From the NCBI GenBank assembly GCA_902796815.1, contig CADBQL010000266.1:1-14165 (forward strand): a DNA stretch of 14,165 bases, given 5' to 3'. Of the stretch, positions 6,715 to 13,018 are shown piece after piece (positions within the stretch are counted from its first letter, which is position 1; each line of letters opens with the position of its first letter). The translations under genes were made by a program, and so were the position numbers. Source of the DNA: an uncultured Coriobacteriaceae bacterium. GTDB lineage: Bacteria; Actinomycetota; Coriobacteriia; Coriobacteriales; Eggerthellaceae. A model generated the notes under the pieces. The model made no database searches. It was not told where the DNA came from and saw only the letters and a program-made list of their open reading frames with translations.

Positions 6715-7989
6715 TTAGAATCCGTATCCGCCGAAGACGAATATGATGATGACTGCGATAATGATGAGCAACGGCGCGAACATCAAGAGGAAACGCTTGG
6801 TGACCTTTCCGTTGTCAATGGGCAAATCTCCGATGAACTTGCCTGTCTGCCCGTTCATCGCGAACAGGTAATCCTGGCCGTTCCACCTGGTATGCAGCAT
6901 CCATACGGGTAGGAGGGCGTAGGAAATGTTCGTCCAGGTGATGTCGGCATTGGTAGACGTCACGTTCGACTCCATGAAGCCCGTGACGGTTTGCTCGATG
7001 ACGTCGGCGCAGGTGGTAGCCACACGGCCGCGTGCGCGCGAGTCGCATTCCTCGACGTCCAGGTCATAGCGGTCGGTTATAAACCCGGGTAGGTAAGCCA
7101 CCGAAAACGGCGTAAGCTCCGAATAATCGTAGGGCTCGATGGCATCCATGTGTGCGTCGGGCATCTTGGACGATCCGTCGACGGGCACCGCCTTGAATTT
7201 CATCGTACCCGAGCGCGACAGTTCGTAGTGATCGGTCTCGGTATACATGTTCTTGCTGTCTGACCAGGTGCGAATGTTGCGACCTTCGAATGTGGCATCG
7301 ATGTCGCCGATACCTGTGTACAACCAGAACGGAACATAGATGCCCTGGATTTCTTCGATGTGGTTGTTAGCCGTAAAATCGTTGGGCAACAGGGGCTTTC
7401 CGCCGTAATAGCGCTTGAGCGCTTGCACTGCAGCGTCTTTGTCGAGCTTGAACGGAATGACATAATCGGGCTTGAGTACGTCGGAAAGCTGTCCGGGCAC
7501 TACGGCGTTGTTGCCGCAGTATGGGCAGCTCGTGACGGCCGTGACTTGGTCGACCATGAGCTGCGCGCCGCATGACGAGCAGTTGTAGGCACGCATGTTG
7601 TCGGCATCAGCGCTCGTCCACTTGGATTGGGCGATATAGTCTTTGACGGGGTCGCCCGTGAGCGCGACGGCGGGCTTCACATGGGCTGCCTGCGTCGTAG
7701 ATGCCTGGGCGGCGGTAGGTTTGGGGGTTTCCTGCGAAGGGATTGTGGCGCCATTGGCAGCCGATGCAACTGATGTGCTAGCCTGCTGCGCGTGTGCGCC
7801 GCCCGAACCAGTTCCTGCTTCTTGAGCTGCCTTTGCGTCGGCTTTGGCCTGCCTTTCGGCAAAAATGGCCTCCACTTCTTCGGGCGTGAACGTTGACTCG
7901 CAGAATTCGCAGCGGAGTCTTCCGATTGCGCCGTCATAACTCAGTCGGCCGCTGCAATTCGGGCATTGGTACGTTGTGGTTTCGGCCAT
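6715..7989 (-). CDS. TFIIB-type zinc-ribbon membrane protein (YdjG-like)
   Basis: A 424-residue protein with two zinc ribbons: Cys9/12/27/30 at the N-terminus and Cys137/140/155/158. A Gln/Ala/Thr-rich linker of about 100 residues lies between them. A large domain of unknown fold follows, with motifs of this family such as VIPFKLDKDAA and IYVPFWLYTG, and one C-terminal membrane helix (about 400-420, rich in Ile/Phe/Leu) anchors it. I chose ATG 7989 (MAETTTYQCPNC) because GGAGG (8000-7996) lies 6 nt before it; the upstream in-frame start at 8058 has no such site. The gene leads the set, and its stop codon overlaps the ribosome site of the TPM gene. In Bacillus subtilis the homologue sits between pspA and ydjH and belongs to the PspA membrane-stress group. 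Here the place of pspA is taken by divergent htpG. Early annotations call relatives 'primosomal protein/helicase-like' because of the zinc ribbons, but no helicase motif is present. Confidence 0.8.
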   Translation of the reverse strand: MAETTTYQCPNCSGRLSYDGAIGRLRCEFCESTFTPEEVEAIFAERQAKADAKAAQEAGTGSGGAHAQQASTSVASAANGATIPSQETPKPTAAQASTTQAAHVKPAVALTGDPVKDYIAQSKWTSADADNMRAYNCSSCGAQLMVDQVTAVTSCPYCGNNAVVPGQLSDVLKPDYVIPFKLDKDAAVQALKRYYGGKPLLPNDFTANNHIEEIQGIYVPFWLYTGIGDIDATFEGRNIRTWSDSKNMYTETDHYELSRSGTMKFKAVPVDGSSKMPDAHMDAIEPYDYSELTPFSVAYLPGFITDRYDLDVEECDSRARGRVATTCADVIEQTVTGFMESNVTSTNADITWTNISYALLPVWMLHTRWNGQDYLFAMNGQTGKFIGDLPIDNGKVTKRFLLMFAPLLIIIAVIIIFVFGGYGF

Positions 7990-8153
7990 CGTATACCTCC
8001 GCAAGTGTTGCCAATATTTGTGTGTATGATACCGCGAAACAACCGACCGACATCCCATCGTTCACCAATTGTTTGAATAGTTCTGAAGGTGTGTTGCAGC
8101 CGCGTGGGTCTGCCGCCCAATCGTAACATTTGAGTGTCAACGTATCAGATTTC

Positions 8154-8181
8154 TTGACATGTGTAGACGAAGTACTACAAT
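8154..8181 (+). promoter_or_regulatory. htpG promoter (sigma70 type)
   Basis: A perfect -35 TTGACA (8154-8159) and a -10 TACAAT (8176-8181; one mismatch to TATAAT) are 16 bp apart. Transcription should start near 8188, about 64 nt upstream of the htpG start codon. Confidence 0.8.
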
Positions 8182-8187
8182 CCGAAG

Positions 8188-8214
8188 TTAGCAATCGAAA
8201 GCCTGGACTGCCAA
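8188..8214 (+). promoter_or_regulatory. Degenerate CIRCE operator (putative HrcA site) of htpG
   Basis: TTAGCAATC, exactly 9 nt, then GACTGCCAA. The consensus CIRCE is TTAGCACTC-N9-GAGTGCTAA, so the left arm has one mismatch and the right arm two. It lies at the predicted transcription start right behind the htpG -10 box, the usual place for HrcA repression, so htpG may be heat-inducible through HrcA. That HrcA binds here is inference. Confidence 0.6.
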
Positions 8215-8251
8215 TGTTCGGGCCAATGGGGTAGAGAAAGGACCAAAGCGC

Positions 8252-10153
8252 ATGCGCAAATTTAAGACAGAGAGCAAGAAATTGCTTGATCTCATGATCA
8301 ACTCGATTTACACCAATCGCGAGATTTTCTTGCGCGAGCTCATCTCGAATGCGTCCGACGCGGTTGACAAGCTGTATTTTCGCAGCTTAACCGACAAGGA
8401 TATCCAGCTCGGCAAAGACGAGCTCGAGATTCGCGTGGCATTCGACAAGGATGCGCGCACTATTACGGTCAGCGACACGGGCATCGGCATGACAGCGGAC
8501 GAGCTCGAGAAGAACCTCGGCACGATTGCCCATTCCGGAAGCCAGGAGTTCAAAGACGAAAACGATTTCAGTGAGACTGACGCCGCTGACATCATCGGCC
8601 AGTTTGGCGTAGGCTTCTACTCATCGTTCATGGTTTCCAAGAACGTTAAGGTGATCAGCCGTCCTTACGGTTCCGACGAGGCCAACATTTGGGAGTCCAA
8701 CGGCATCGACGGCTATACGATCGAGCCTGCGACCAAAGAAAAGCATGGTACCGAAATCATTCTGACCCTCAAGGACTCCACCGACGAGGATGATTACGAC
8801 GAGTTCCTGAGCGAGTGGAAGCTGCGCAGCCTCATCAAGCAGTACAGCAACTACGTGCGCTATCCGATCCACATGACCGTGACCAAGTCGCGTGCTCTTC
8901 CGAAGCCCGAAGATGCCGGCGAGGACTATGTGACCGAGTACGAGGACTATACCGAAGACGAGGTCATCAACTCGATGATTCCCATTTGGAAGCGCAAGAA
9001 ATCCGAAGTCACCGACGAGGAATATGCCGAGTTCTACAAGTCGGATTTCCACGATTTCACCGATCCGGCGCGCACGATCAGCGTGCATGCCGAAGGTGCG
9101 CTTTCGTACGACGCTTTGCTGTTCGTTCCGGGTCGTGCGCCGTTTGACCTGTACACGCGGGAATACGAAAAGGGTCTAGCGCTCTACAGCTCGGGTGTGC
9201 TCATCATGGACAAGTGCGCCGACCTGCTGCCCGACTACTACGGCTGGGCGCGTGGTGTCGTTGATTCCTCTGACCTTTCGCTTAACATTTCGCGCGAGAC
9301 GCTTCAGCGCAACAGCCAGTTGCGCGCTATCGCGAACAAGGTTGAGAAGAAGATTACGAGCGAGCTCGAAAAGATGCGCGATAACGACCGCGAGGATTAC
9401 GAGCTGTTCTTCGACAATTTCGGGCGCTCCATCAAGTTCGGCCTATATGCGGGTTATGGCATGAAAAACGATGAGCTCGGCCCGCTCGTACTGCTCTATT
9501 CCGCACTCAAGCAGAAGTATGTGACCCTTGATGAGTATGTCGATGCCATGCCCGAAGAGCAGAACGACATCTACTACGCCGCCGGTGATTCCATTGAGCG
9601 CTTGTCCAACTTGCCCATTGTTAAAACCGTTGCTCGCAAGGGCTTTGACGTACTGCTGTGCACCGAAGATGTCGACGAGTTTTTCCTACAGAGCATGCAT
9701 GCTTGGAAGGAAAAGGAATTCAAGAACGTTTCGACAACCGATATCGACGTGGCGAGCGATGACGAGAAAAAGATTGCCGAAGAAGCGGGCGAGGCCAACA
9801 AGGAACTGCTCGACGCTATGAAGGAGATCCTGTCGACGAACGTGAGCGATGTCAAGATTTCGCCGACGCCGACAGATGCGCCTGCGACGCTGACAACGGC
9901 CGGTCCCATATCGCTCGAGATGGAGCGCGTGCTTTCGCAAGGGCCGGACGCCGATCGCCTGCGTGCTCAGCGGGTGCTGTTGCTCAATGCCCAGCACAGC
10001 GTGTTCGAGACGCTCAAGACTGCGCAGGAGTCTGGCGACAAGGACAAGCTTCGTCTGTACACTGACCTGCTCTACAACCAGGCGCTTCTGATGTGCGGCA
10101 TGCCTGTCGAAGACCCCATCACCTTTGCTGAAGAAATCTGCAAGCTGATGTAG
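8252..10153 (+). CDS. htpG: Chaperone protein HtpG (bacterial Hsp90)
   Basis: A 633-residue cytosolic ATP-dependent chaperone, close to the 624 residues of the Escherichia coli protein and co-linear with the family over its whole length. GHKL ATPase motifs in the N-terminal domain: ELISNASDA with E29 and N33, DTGIGM (75-80) and GQFGVGFYS (116-124). The middle domain carries the LNISRETLQRN loop with the Arg that contacts the ATP gamma-phosphate. The C-terminal dimerisation part ends with a typical small helical segment. GAAAGGA (8236-8242) precedes the ATG by 9 nt. It is transcribed alone, from its own promoter and CIRCE-like site, and ends at a strong terminator. It is divergent from the zinc-ribbon/TPM/SPFH set, so the 262-bp gap between them holds control signals for both; I see no convincing promoter for the leftward side apart from a weak TATCAT near 8024-8029. 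Confidence 0.97.
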   Translation: MRKFKTESKKLLDLMINSIYTNREIFLRELISNASDAVDKLYFRSLTDKDIQLGKDELEIRVAFDKDARTITVSDTGIGMTADELEKNLGTIAHSGSQEFKDENDFSETDAADIIGQFGVGFYSSFMVSKNVKVISRPYGSDEANIWESNGIDGYTIEPATKEKHGTEIILTLKDSTDEDDYDEFLSEWKLRSLIKQYSNYVRYPIHMTVTKSRALPKPEDAGEDYVTEYEDYTEDEVINSMIPIWKRKKSEVTDEEYAEFYKSDFHDFTDPARTISVHAEGALSYDALLFVPGRAPFDLYTREYEKGLALYSSGVLIMDKCADLLPDYYGWARGVVDSSDLSLNISRETLQRNSQLRAIANKVEKKITSELEKMRDNDREDYELFFDNFGRSIKFGLYAGYGMKNDELGPLVLLYSALKQKYVTLDEYVDAMPEEQNDIYYAAGDSIERLSNLPIVKTVARKGFDVLLCTEDVDEFFLQSMHAWKEKEFKNVSTTDIDVASDDEKKIAEEAGEANKELLDAMKEILSTNVSDVKISPTPTDAPATLTTAGPISLEMERVLSQGPDADRLRAQRVLLLNAQHSVFETLKTAQESGDKDKLRLYTDLLYNQALLMCGMPVEDPITFAEEICKLM

Positions 10154-10188
10154 TGCATTAGTAGTGCATTGCTAGATGCGTGTGGAGG

Positions 10189-10226
10189 ACGCGCACGGGG
10201 GATTGCCCCCGTGCGCGTTCTTGTAT
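10189..10226 (+). terminator. htpG terminator
   Basis: A 13-bp perfect GC-rich stem (ACGCGCACGGGGG at 10189-10201 with CCCCCGTGCGCGT at 10206-10218), loop ATTG, then a moderately T-rich tail (TCTTGTAT). It lies 35 nt after the htpG stop codon. Confidence 0.8.
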
Positions 10227-10288
10227 AAGAGGGGGAAATCGTTTCCCAAGCACAGTCTGGCAAACGGGTCAGCGTTGGGTGCGTATCT

Positions 10289-10411
10289 CAAAATGCGACG
10301 AGGCCCGCTTGGGTATGCGGGCCTCGTCTAAGGAGGGGATGATGCGGTGTCTTGGCACCGCTACTGCTCGAAGCAGTCGCAATCGAAAGGAGGGGAGCCT
10401 TCCGCTTGCTG
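10289..10411 (-). ncRNA. Possible - strand small RNA with anti-SD stretches
   Basis: On the - strand a perfect TATAAT (10422-10417) is followed at the right distance by about 120 nt that fold into three consecutive perfect hairpins: AGCAGT/ACTGCT (10363-10377), GCGGTG/CACCGC (10344-10361), and a 12-bp GC stem (10297-10308 with 10317-10328) followed by ATTTTG, which could terminate it. Two unpaired C-rich stretches, each containing CCCCTCCTT (near 10387-10396 and 10330-10338), are complementary to Shine-Dalgarno sequences. No family is recognised, there is no good -35 box, and the U-run is short. The same stretch could instead be read on the + strand as a small ORF (see findings). The whole gap 10227-10565 holds no confident gene; it also has the hairpin GGGAAA-TCG-TTTCCC at 10233-10247. 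Confidence 0.3.
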
Positions 10412-10543
10412 GAACCATTATAAAAAACCGTTTTGAAGTGCATATGACGTGGATTTGTCGAAATTGCGGAAACTGCCGTAACTTACCCGTTACCAAATAA
10501 GAAAACTCCAGGTCAAAAACGAATAAGCTATATCTCCGGAGAA

Positions 10544-10575
10544 GAACGGGGGTCTGACCCTTCGCTCATTTTGGT
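10544..10575. repeat. Palindromic repeat copy C (degenerate, GTCTGAC core)
   Basis: The inner palindrome GGGTC-T-GACCC (10550-10560) and a right arm CGCTCATTTTGG match copy B almost base for base, but the left arm (GAACGG) has decayed from ATGAGCGG. The right arm overlaps the end of the DUF5714 gene and supplies its TGA stop codon on the - strand. Confidence 0.5.
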
Positions 10576-11321
10576 TGGTAGGCGGCTTTCACATCAACAT
10601 TTGCGTTTGGGAAAAACGGGCACTCCTGACGGCGGCATTCCGCGTTGCGGCTGAAAAACGTACACGTCACCTCGGAGGGAAGCTGCATGTTCGAGCCAAG
10701 GGTCTCATTGATGTAAGGAACGGCCGTCAATACGGCGATGTAGCCCGTGCGTTTGCAACAGCGTGGCCCCCCAATGTCGGCGAGGCGGCCGAGAATCATC
10801 GATGTGAGCCGCTGGCACTGTGCCCAGGGCTCCTGTTTCATGGGCGTCGAGCCGTTCAGGATGCTCATGGCCTGGCCTGAAGAAACGGCAGCGCCGCATG
10901 TGCCCCAAAAGCCGCATGTGCCGCCGGGGACTTGCATGCTGCGCTTTTTGAGCTCGGCGAGAGCGGCGTCCTTGTCGAGTGGTTCGCCGTTCGAAGCTTT
11001 CCCGCCCGCATTTGCGAAAGCCGTGATCAACGCTGCGCCGATAAGCGTATGGTGTTCGGGGCCGTTCTGGTAGATCGACTTGTCGCGCATGGCCTCGTTC
11101 ATGATCTCGATCGGATTGCATGAATCACTGCTCGAGCACAGCTCGATGATGCAAGAGACGCCTTCAGCGCGATGGCATACGTCGCATATATAGTGGCCGT
11201 CTTCGCATATCGAGTGGCCGAATTCCTTCTTTCCGCAGGTATGGCATGTGACTTCTTGCGCTTTCTCCCAGTATACGAGGGGTTTTCCGCATATGAGGCA
11301 ATTCGCTTTTAATCCCGCCAT
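10566..11321 (-). CDS. DUF5714-domain Cys-rich protein
   Basis: A 251-residue soluble protein with 18 cysteines. The N-terminal third has CxxC pairs at Cys8/11, 26/29 and 46/49, with further Cys at 39, 57, 62 and 68, consistent with zinc ribbon and/or iron-sulfur sites. The rest matches my recollection of the DUF5714 family: EHHTLIGAALITAF (89-102), GGTCGFWGTCGAA (133-145), SILNGSTP, and GGPRCCKR (184-191), followed by a Cys-containing tail (Cys220/229/234). Relatives occur in anaerobic bacteria and archaea, sometimes joined to a radical SAM domain; none is present here. The biochemical role is unknown; the invariant-looking GGxCGFWGxC and GGPRCCKR motifs suggest a metal or redox centre (inference). 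GAGAGGA (11333-11327) precedes the start by 5 nt. It stands alone between copy C and the galU-downstream palindrome cluster. Confidence 0.7.
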   Translation of the reverse strand: MAGLKANCLICGKPLVYWEKAQEVTCHTCGKKEFGHSICEDGHYICDVCHRAEGVSCIIELCSSSDSCNPIEIMNEAMRDKSIYQNGPEHHTLIGAALITAFANAGGKASNGEPLDKDAALAELKKRSMQVPGGTCGFWGTCGAAVSSGQAMSILNGSTPMKQEPWAQCQRLTSMILGRLADIGGPRCCKRTGYIAVLTAVPYINETLGSNMQLPSEVTCTFFSRNAECRRQECPFFPNANVDVKAAYQPK

Positions 11322-11377
11322 CGCTATCCTCTCATCTCATTTTGTTCTGGCGCAATGCAGACCGTGTTTTACTTCCT

Positions 11378-11494
11378 ATGAGTCGCGCCCCGATGAGTCG
11401 CGCCCCAGGGGCAAAACTCATTTCGGACCGCGCCCCGCTTCCGATGAGCCGCGCCCCAGGGGCACGACTCATTCGGTCTCTGGGGCAAGAATCA
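11378..11494. repeat. Cluster of nested palindromes (two full 29-nt copies plus halves)
   Basis: Full copies at 11393-11421 and 11444-11472 begin ATGAGTCGCGCCCC or ATGAGCCGCGCCCC and end with AGGGGC, three bases and ACTCAT. A left-half copy lies at 11378-11391 and a right-half-like copy at about 11479-11494, so the cluster looks nested. CTCATTTCGGA and TCCGATGAG also pair between the two full copies. The cluster fills most of the 204-bp gap between galU and the DUF5714 gene. No T-run follows, so it is not a plain terminator, though it could stop or stabilise the galU transcript. Confidence 0.7.
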
Positions 11495-11525
11495 TTTCAG
11501 AAGTGCTGAAGAGCTGGTGCTCAAT

Positions 11526-12338
11526 TTATGCCTTCATACGCTTATACAAGATATTGTTCGTCTCGAGCCAAGATTCGATTGTGCCTGTATCGAACCCATC
11601 GGCGGGATCAATGATGAGCGCGTACATCTCCTCTTCTTTGAGCACGGCGTCGAGCGCGTCAGTCAGCTGGATTTCGCCGCCTACGCCTGGTTTGGCATCG
11701 GCCAGAAGCTCCATGACGCGCGGACTGAGCAGATAGCGGCCAAAAATGGCCAGGTTTGATGGGGCAACCGAGGGGTCGGGCTTTTCGACAAGCGAATCGA
11801 TCTTCCACACATCTTCGGAAATGGTTTCGCCAGCAATGACGCCAAAACGCTTTACTTCTTCGGGCGCGACGGGCATGACCGCGATGACGCTCGCGCCGCC
11901 GTGTGCGTCTGAGACTTCCTGCATGCGCGGCAACATCTTGTTACCTGGGACCAGCACATCGCCGAGCAGGACGTAAAACGGCTCATTGCCCGTTTTCTCC
12001 GCCGCGCATCGTACAGCATGCCCCAAGCCGAGCGCCTCTTCCTGGTACACGTAGCTCACGTTCATGTTGCCAACACGCTCGACTTCGTCGGCGTAGGCGT
12101 CCTTGCCGCGCTCGCGCAACAATGCGACGAGCTCGGGATCGGGGGAGAAATGGTCTTCGATGGCTTTCTTCACCCGGCTGTTTATGATGACGACCTCGTC
12201 GGCCGCGCTCGCGAGCCCCTCTTCGACAACGTACTGAATTGCAGGACGGTCGACGACGAGCAGCATCTCTTTGGGCTGCGACTTTGTAGCAGGCAAAAAA
12301 CGCGTGCCGAGCCCGGCGGCGGGGATGAGTGCCTTCAT
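11526..12338 (-). CDS. galU: UTP-glucose-1-phosphate uridylyltransferase
   Basis: A 270-residue cytosolic enzyme forming UDP-glucose from UTP and glucose-1-phosphate for cell-wall, capsule and glycolipid synthesis. The N-terminal nucleotide-binding signature ALIPAAGLGTRFLPATK (residues 3-19), PKEML (22-26), ALGLGHAV, LLGDVL and the late GGEIQLTDAL and DPADGFDTG motifs are all in the GalU order and length. I chose ATG 12338: AAAGGA (12350-12345) lies 6 nt before it, inside the in-frame extension that would start at 12353. It is monocistronic, divergent from veg, and followed by the palindrome cluster. With the DUF2064 transferase and the partial membrane protein downstream of veg it points to surface polysaccharide work in this neighbourhood, which is an inference from context. 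Confidence 0.95.
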   Translation of the reverse strand: MKALIPAAGLGTRFLPATKSQPKEMLLVVDRPAIQYVVEEGLASAADEVVIINSRVKKAIEDHFSPDPELVALLRERGKDAYADEVERVGNMNVSYVYQEEALGLGHAVRCAAEKTGNEPFYVLLGDVLVPGNKMLPRMQEVSDAHGGASVIAVMPVAPEEVKRFGVIAGETISEDVWKIDSLVEKPDPSVAPSNLAIFGRYLLSPRVMELLADAKPGVGGEIQLTDALDAVLKEEEMYALIIDPADGFDTGTIESWLETNNILYKRMKA

Positions 12339-12373
12339 GGGAAATCCTTTCAATCACGAATGCCGTTACGTGT

Positions 12374-12382
12374 ATTATCGCA
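12374..12382 (-). promoter_or_regulatory. Putative extended -10 promoter of galU
   Basis: The - strand reads TGC-GATAAT, an extended -10 element (TGn then a hexamer with one mismatch to TATAAT), about 36 bp upstream of the galU start. No good -35 is visible. Confidence 0.45.
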
Positions 12383-12404
12383 GATTTGGGGTTGAGGTGT
12401 GCGG

Positions 12405-12419
12405 CAACGACCGTCGTTG
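12405..12419. promoter_or_regulatory. 15-bp palindrome between galU and veg promoters
   Basis: CAACGAC (12405-12411), one central C, then GTCGTTG (12413-12419), a perfect inverted repeat. It lies about 23 bp upstream of the galU -10 and in the gap shared with veg, so it may be an operator. A second inverted repeat, CGCTGGCA (12431-12438) with TGCCAGCG (12464-12471), lies next to it. No regulator is recognised. Confidence 0.4.
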
Positions 12420-12515
12420 TTAGATGATTACGCTGGCAGACCTATGGCTTGTACTGCCGCGATTGCCAGCGCCTGTCGCAATTTGTTGGAGAAGGTGGCA
12501 ACCGCTTGATAGGCG

Positions 12516-12524
12516 TGCTAGAAT
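12516..12524 (+). promoter_or_regulatory. Putative extended -10 promoter of veg
   Basis: TGC-TAGAAT is an extended -10 element 42 bp upstream of the veg start codon. No clear -35 at the standard distance. Confidence 0.5.
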
Positions 12525-12566
12525 AGCTCGAATTATTTGAAGCACCAAAAACAAAGAGGTCACCTA

Positions 12567-12914
12567 ATGGATTTGGCTCAACAGGCTAAACTTATAGATT
12601 TCATCCACGACACACTCGAAGGATACGTTGGTCAGAAGCTGCACGTGCGCGCAAACATGGGTCGTTCGAAGATCGTTGAAAACAAGGGCACGCTTACGCA
12701 GGTGCATCCGAGGCTGTTCATAATGGAAATGGATCGCAAACGCGGCCGCACGGCGCGCCAATCGTATCAATATGTTGACGTTTTGACCGGGACAGTCGTG
12801 CTTTCTCAGGACGAAGAACCGCTGTTCGAGCCCTTCGTCATTGAGCCCGATAACGAGATTCCACCGATCGCTGAGGAAATTGTCGCGGCTATTCGCATGG
12901 ACGACGGCTTCTAG
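12567..12914 (+). CDS. veg: Veg family protein
   Basis: A 115-residue cytosolic protein. Residues 11-80 align by eye with Bacillus subtilis Veg: a helix, then VGQKLHVRANMGRSKIVE (21-38; Veg has a similar LGKRLTLKAN...R segment), GTLTQVHPRLFIMEMD (41-56) and QSYQYVDVLTGTVVL (65-79; Veg has SYSYADILTETVEL). Veg (86 residues in B. subtilis) promotes biofilm formation by interfering with a repressor; whether that holds here is unknown. This protein has an extra acidic, Pro-containing tail (81-115) that the shorter Veg lacks. I chose ATG 12567 because GAGGT (12556-12560) precedes it by 6 nt; the upstream in-frame TTG at 12537 lies ahead of that site. It is transcribed alone, divergent from galU and convergent with the DUF2064 gene. 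In Firmicutes veg is usually near ksgA/ispE; neither is in this window. Confidence 0.8.
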   Translation: MDLAQQAKLIDFIHDTLEGYVGQKLHVRANMGRSKIVENKGTLTQVHPRLFIMEMDRKRGRTARQSYQYVDVLTGTVVLSQDEEPLFEPFVIEPDNEIPPIAEEIVAAIRMDDGF

Positions 12915-12976
12915 CATTCAGCGATCTGCTGTAGAAATGCGATTGGAAGGGTGACTCCCATGCGGCCGCGAACGGA

Positions 12977-13005
12977 ATGAGTCGCGCCTTTGGGACACGA
13001 CTCAT
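12977..13005. repeat. 29-nt palindrome copy between convergent veg and DUF2064 genes
   Basis: ATGAGTCG (12977-12984) pairs perfectly with CGACTCAT (12998-13005); the centre reads CGCCTTTGGGACA. It has the same length and arms as the two full copies at 11393 and 11444 but a changed core. Its position just before the stop of the DUF2064 gene and after veg suggests a bidirectional transcript end. Confidence 0.65.
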
Positions 13006-13018
13006 CAAGCGCGATTCG

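Noticed and set aside
7990..8060. Sigma-W type promoter (GAAAC-N16-CGTA) upstream of the YdjG-like gene, as for the Bacillus operon
   Set aside because: No such pair is present on the - strand; only a weak TATCAT -10-like box is seen.
10151..10170. Short direct repeat TAGTGCATT (twice, 11 bp apart) at the htpG stop codon
   Set aside because: Too short and isolated to be more than a small local duplication.
10227..10565. Known structured RNA (SRP RNA, 6S, tmRNA, RNase P, T-box, riboswitch) in the hairpin-rich gap
   Set aside because: I looked for the conserved core motifs of these (for example the SRP GGAAG loop and the T-box sequence) and did not find them.
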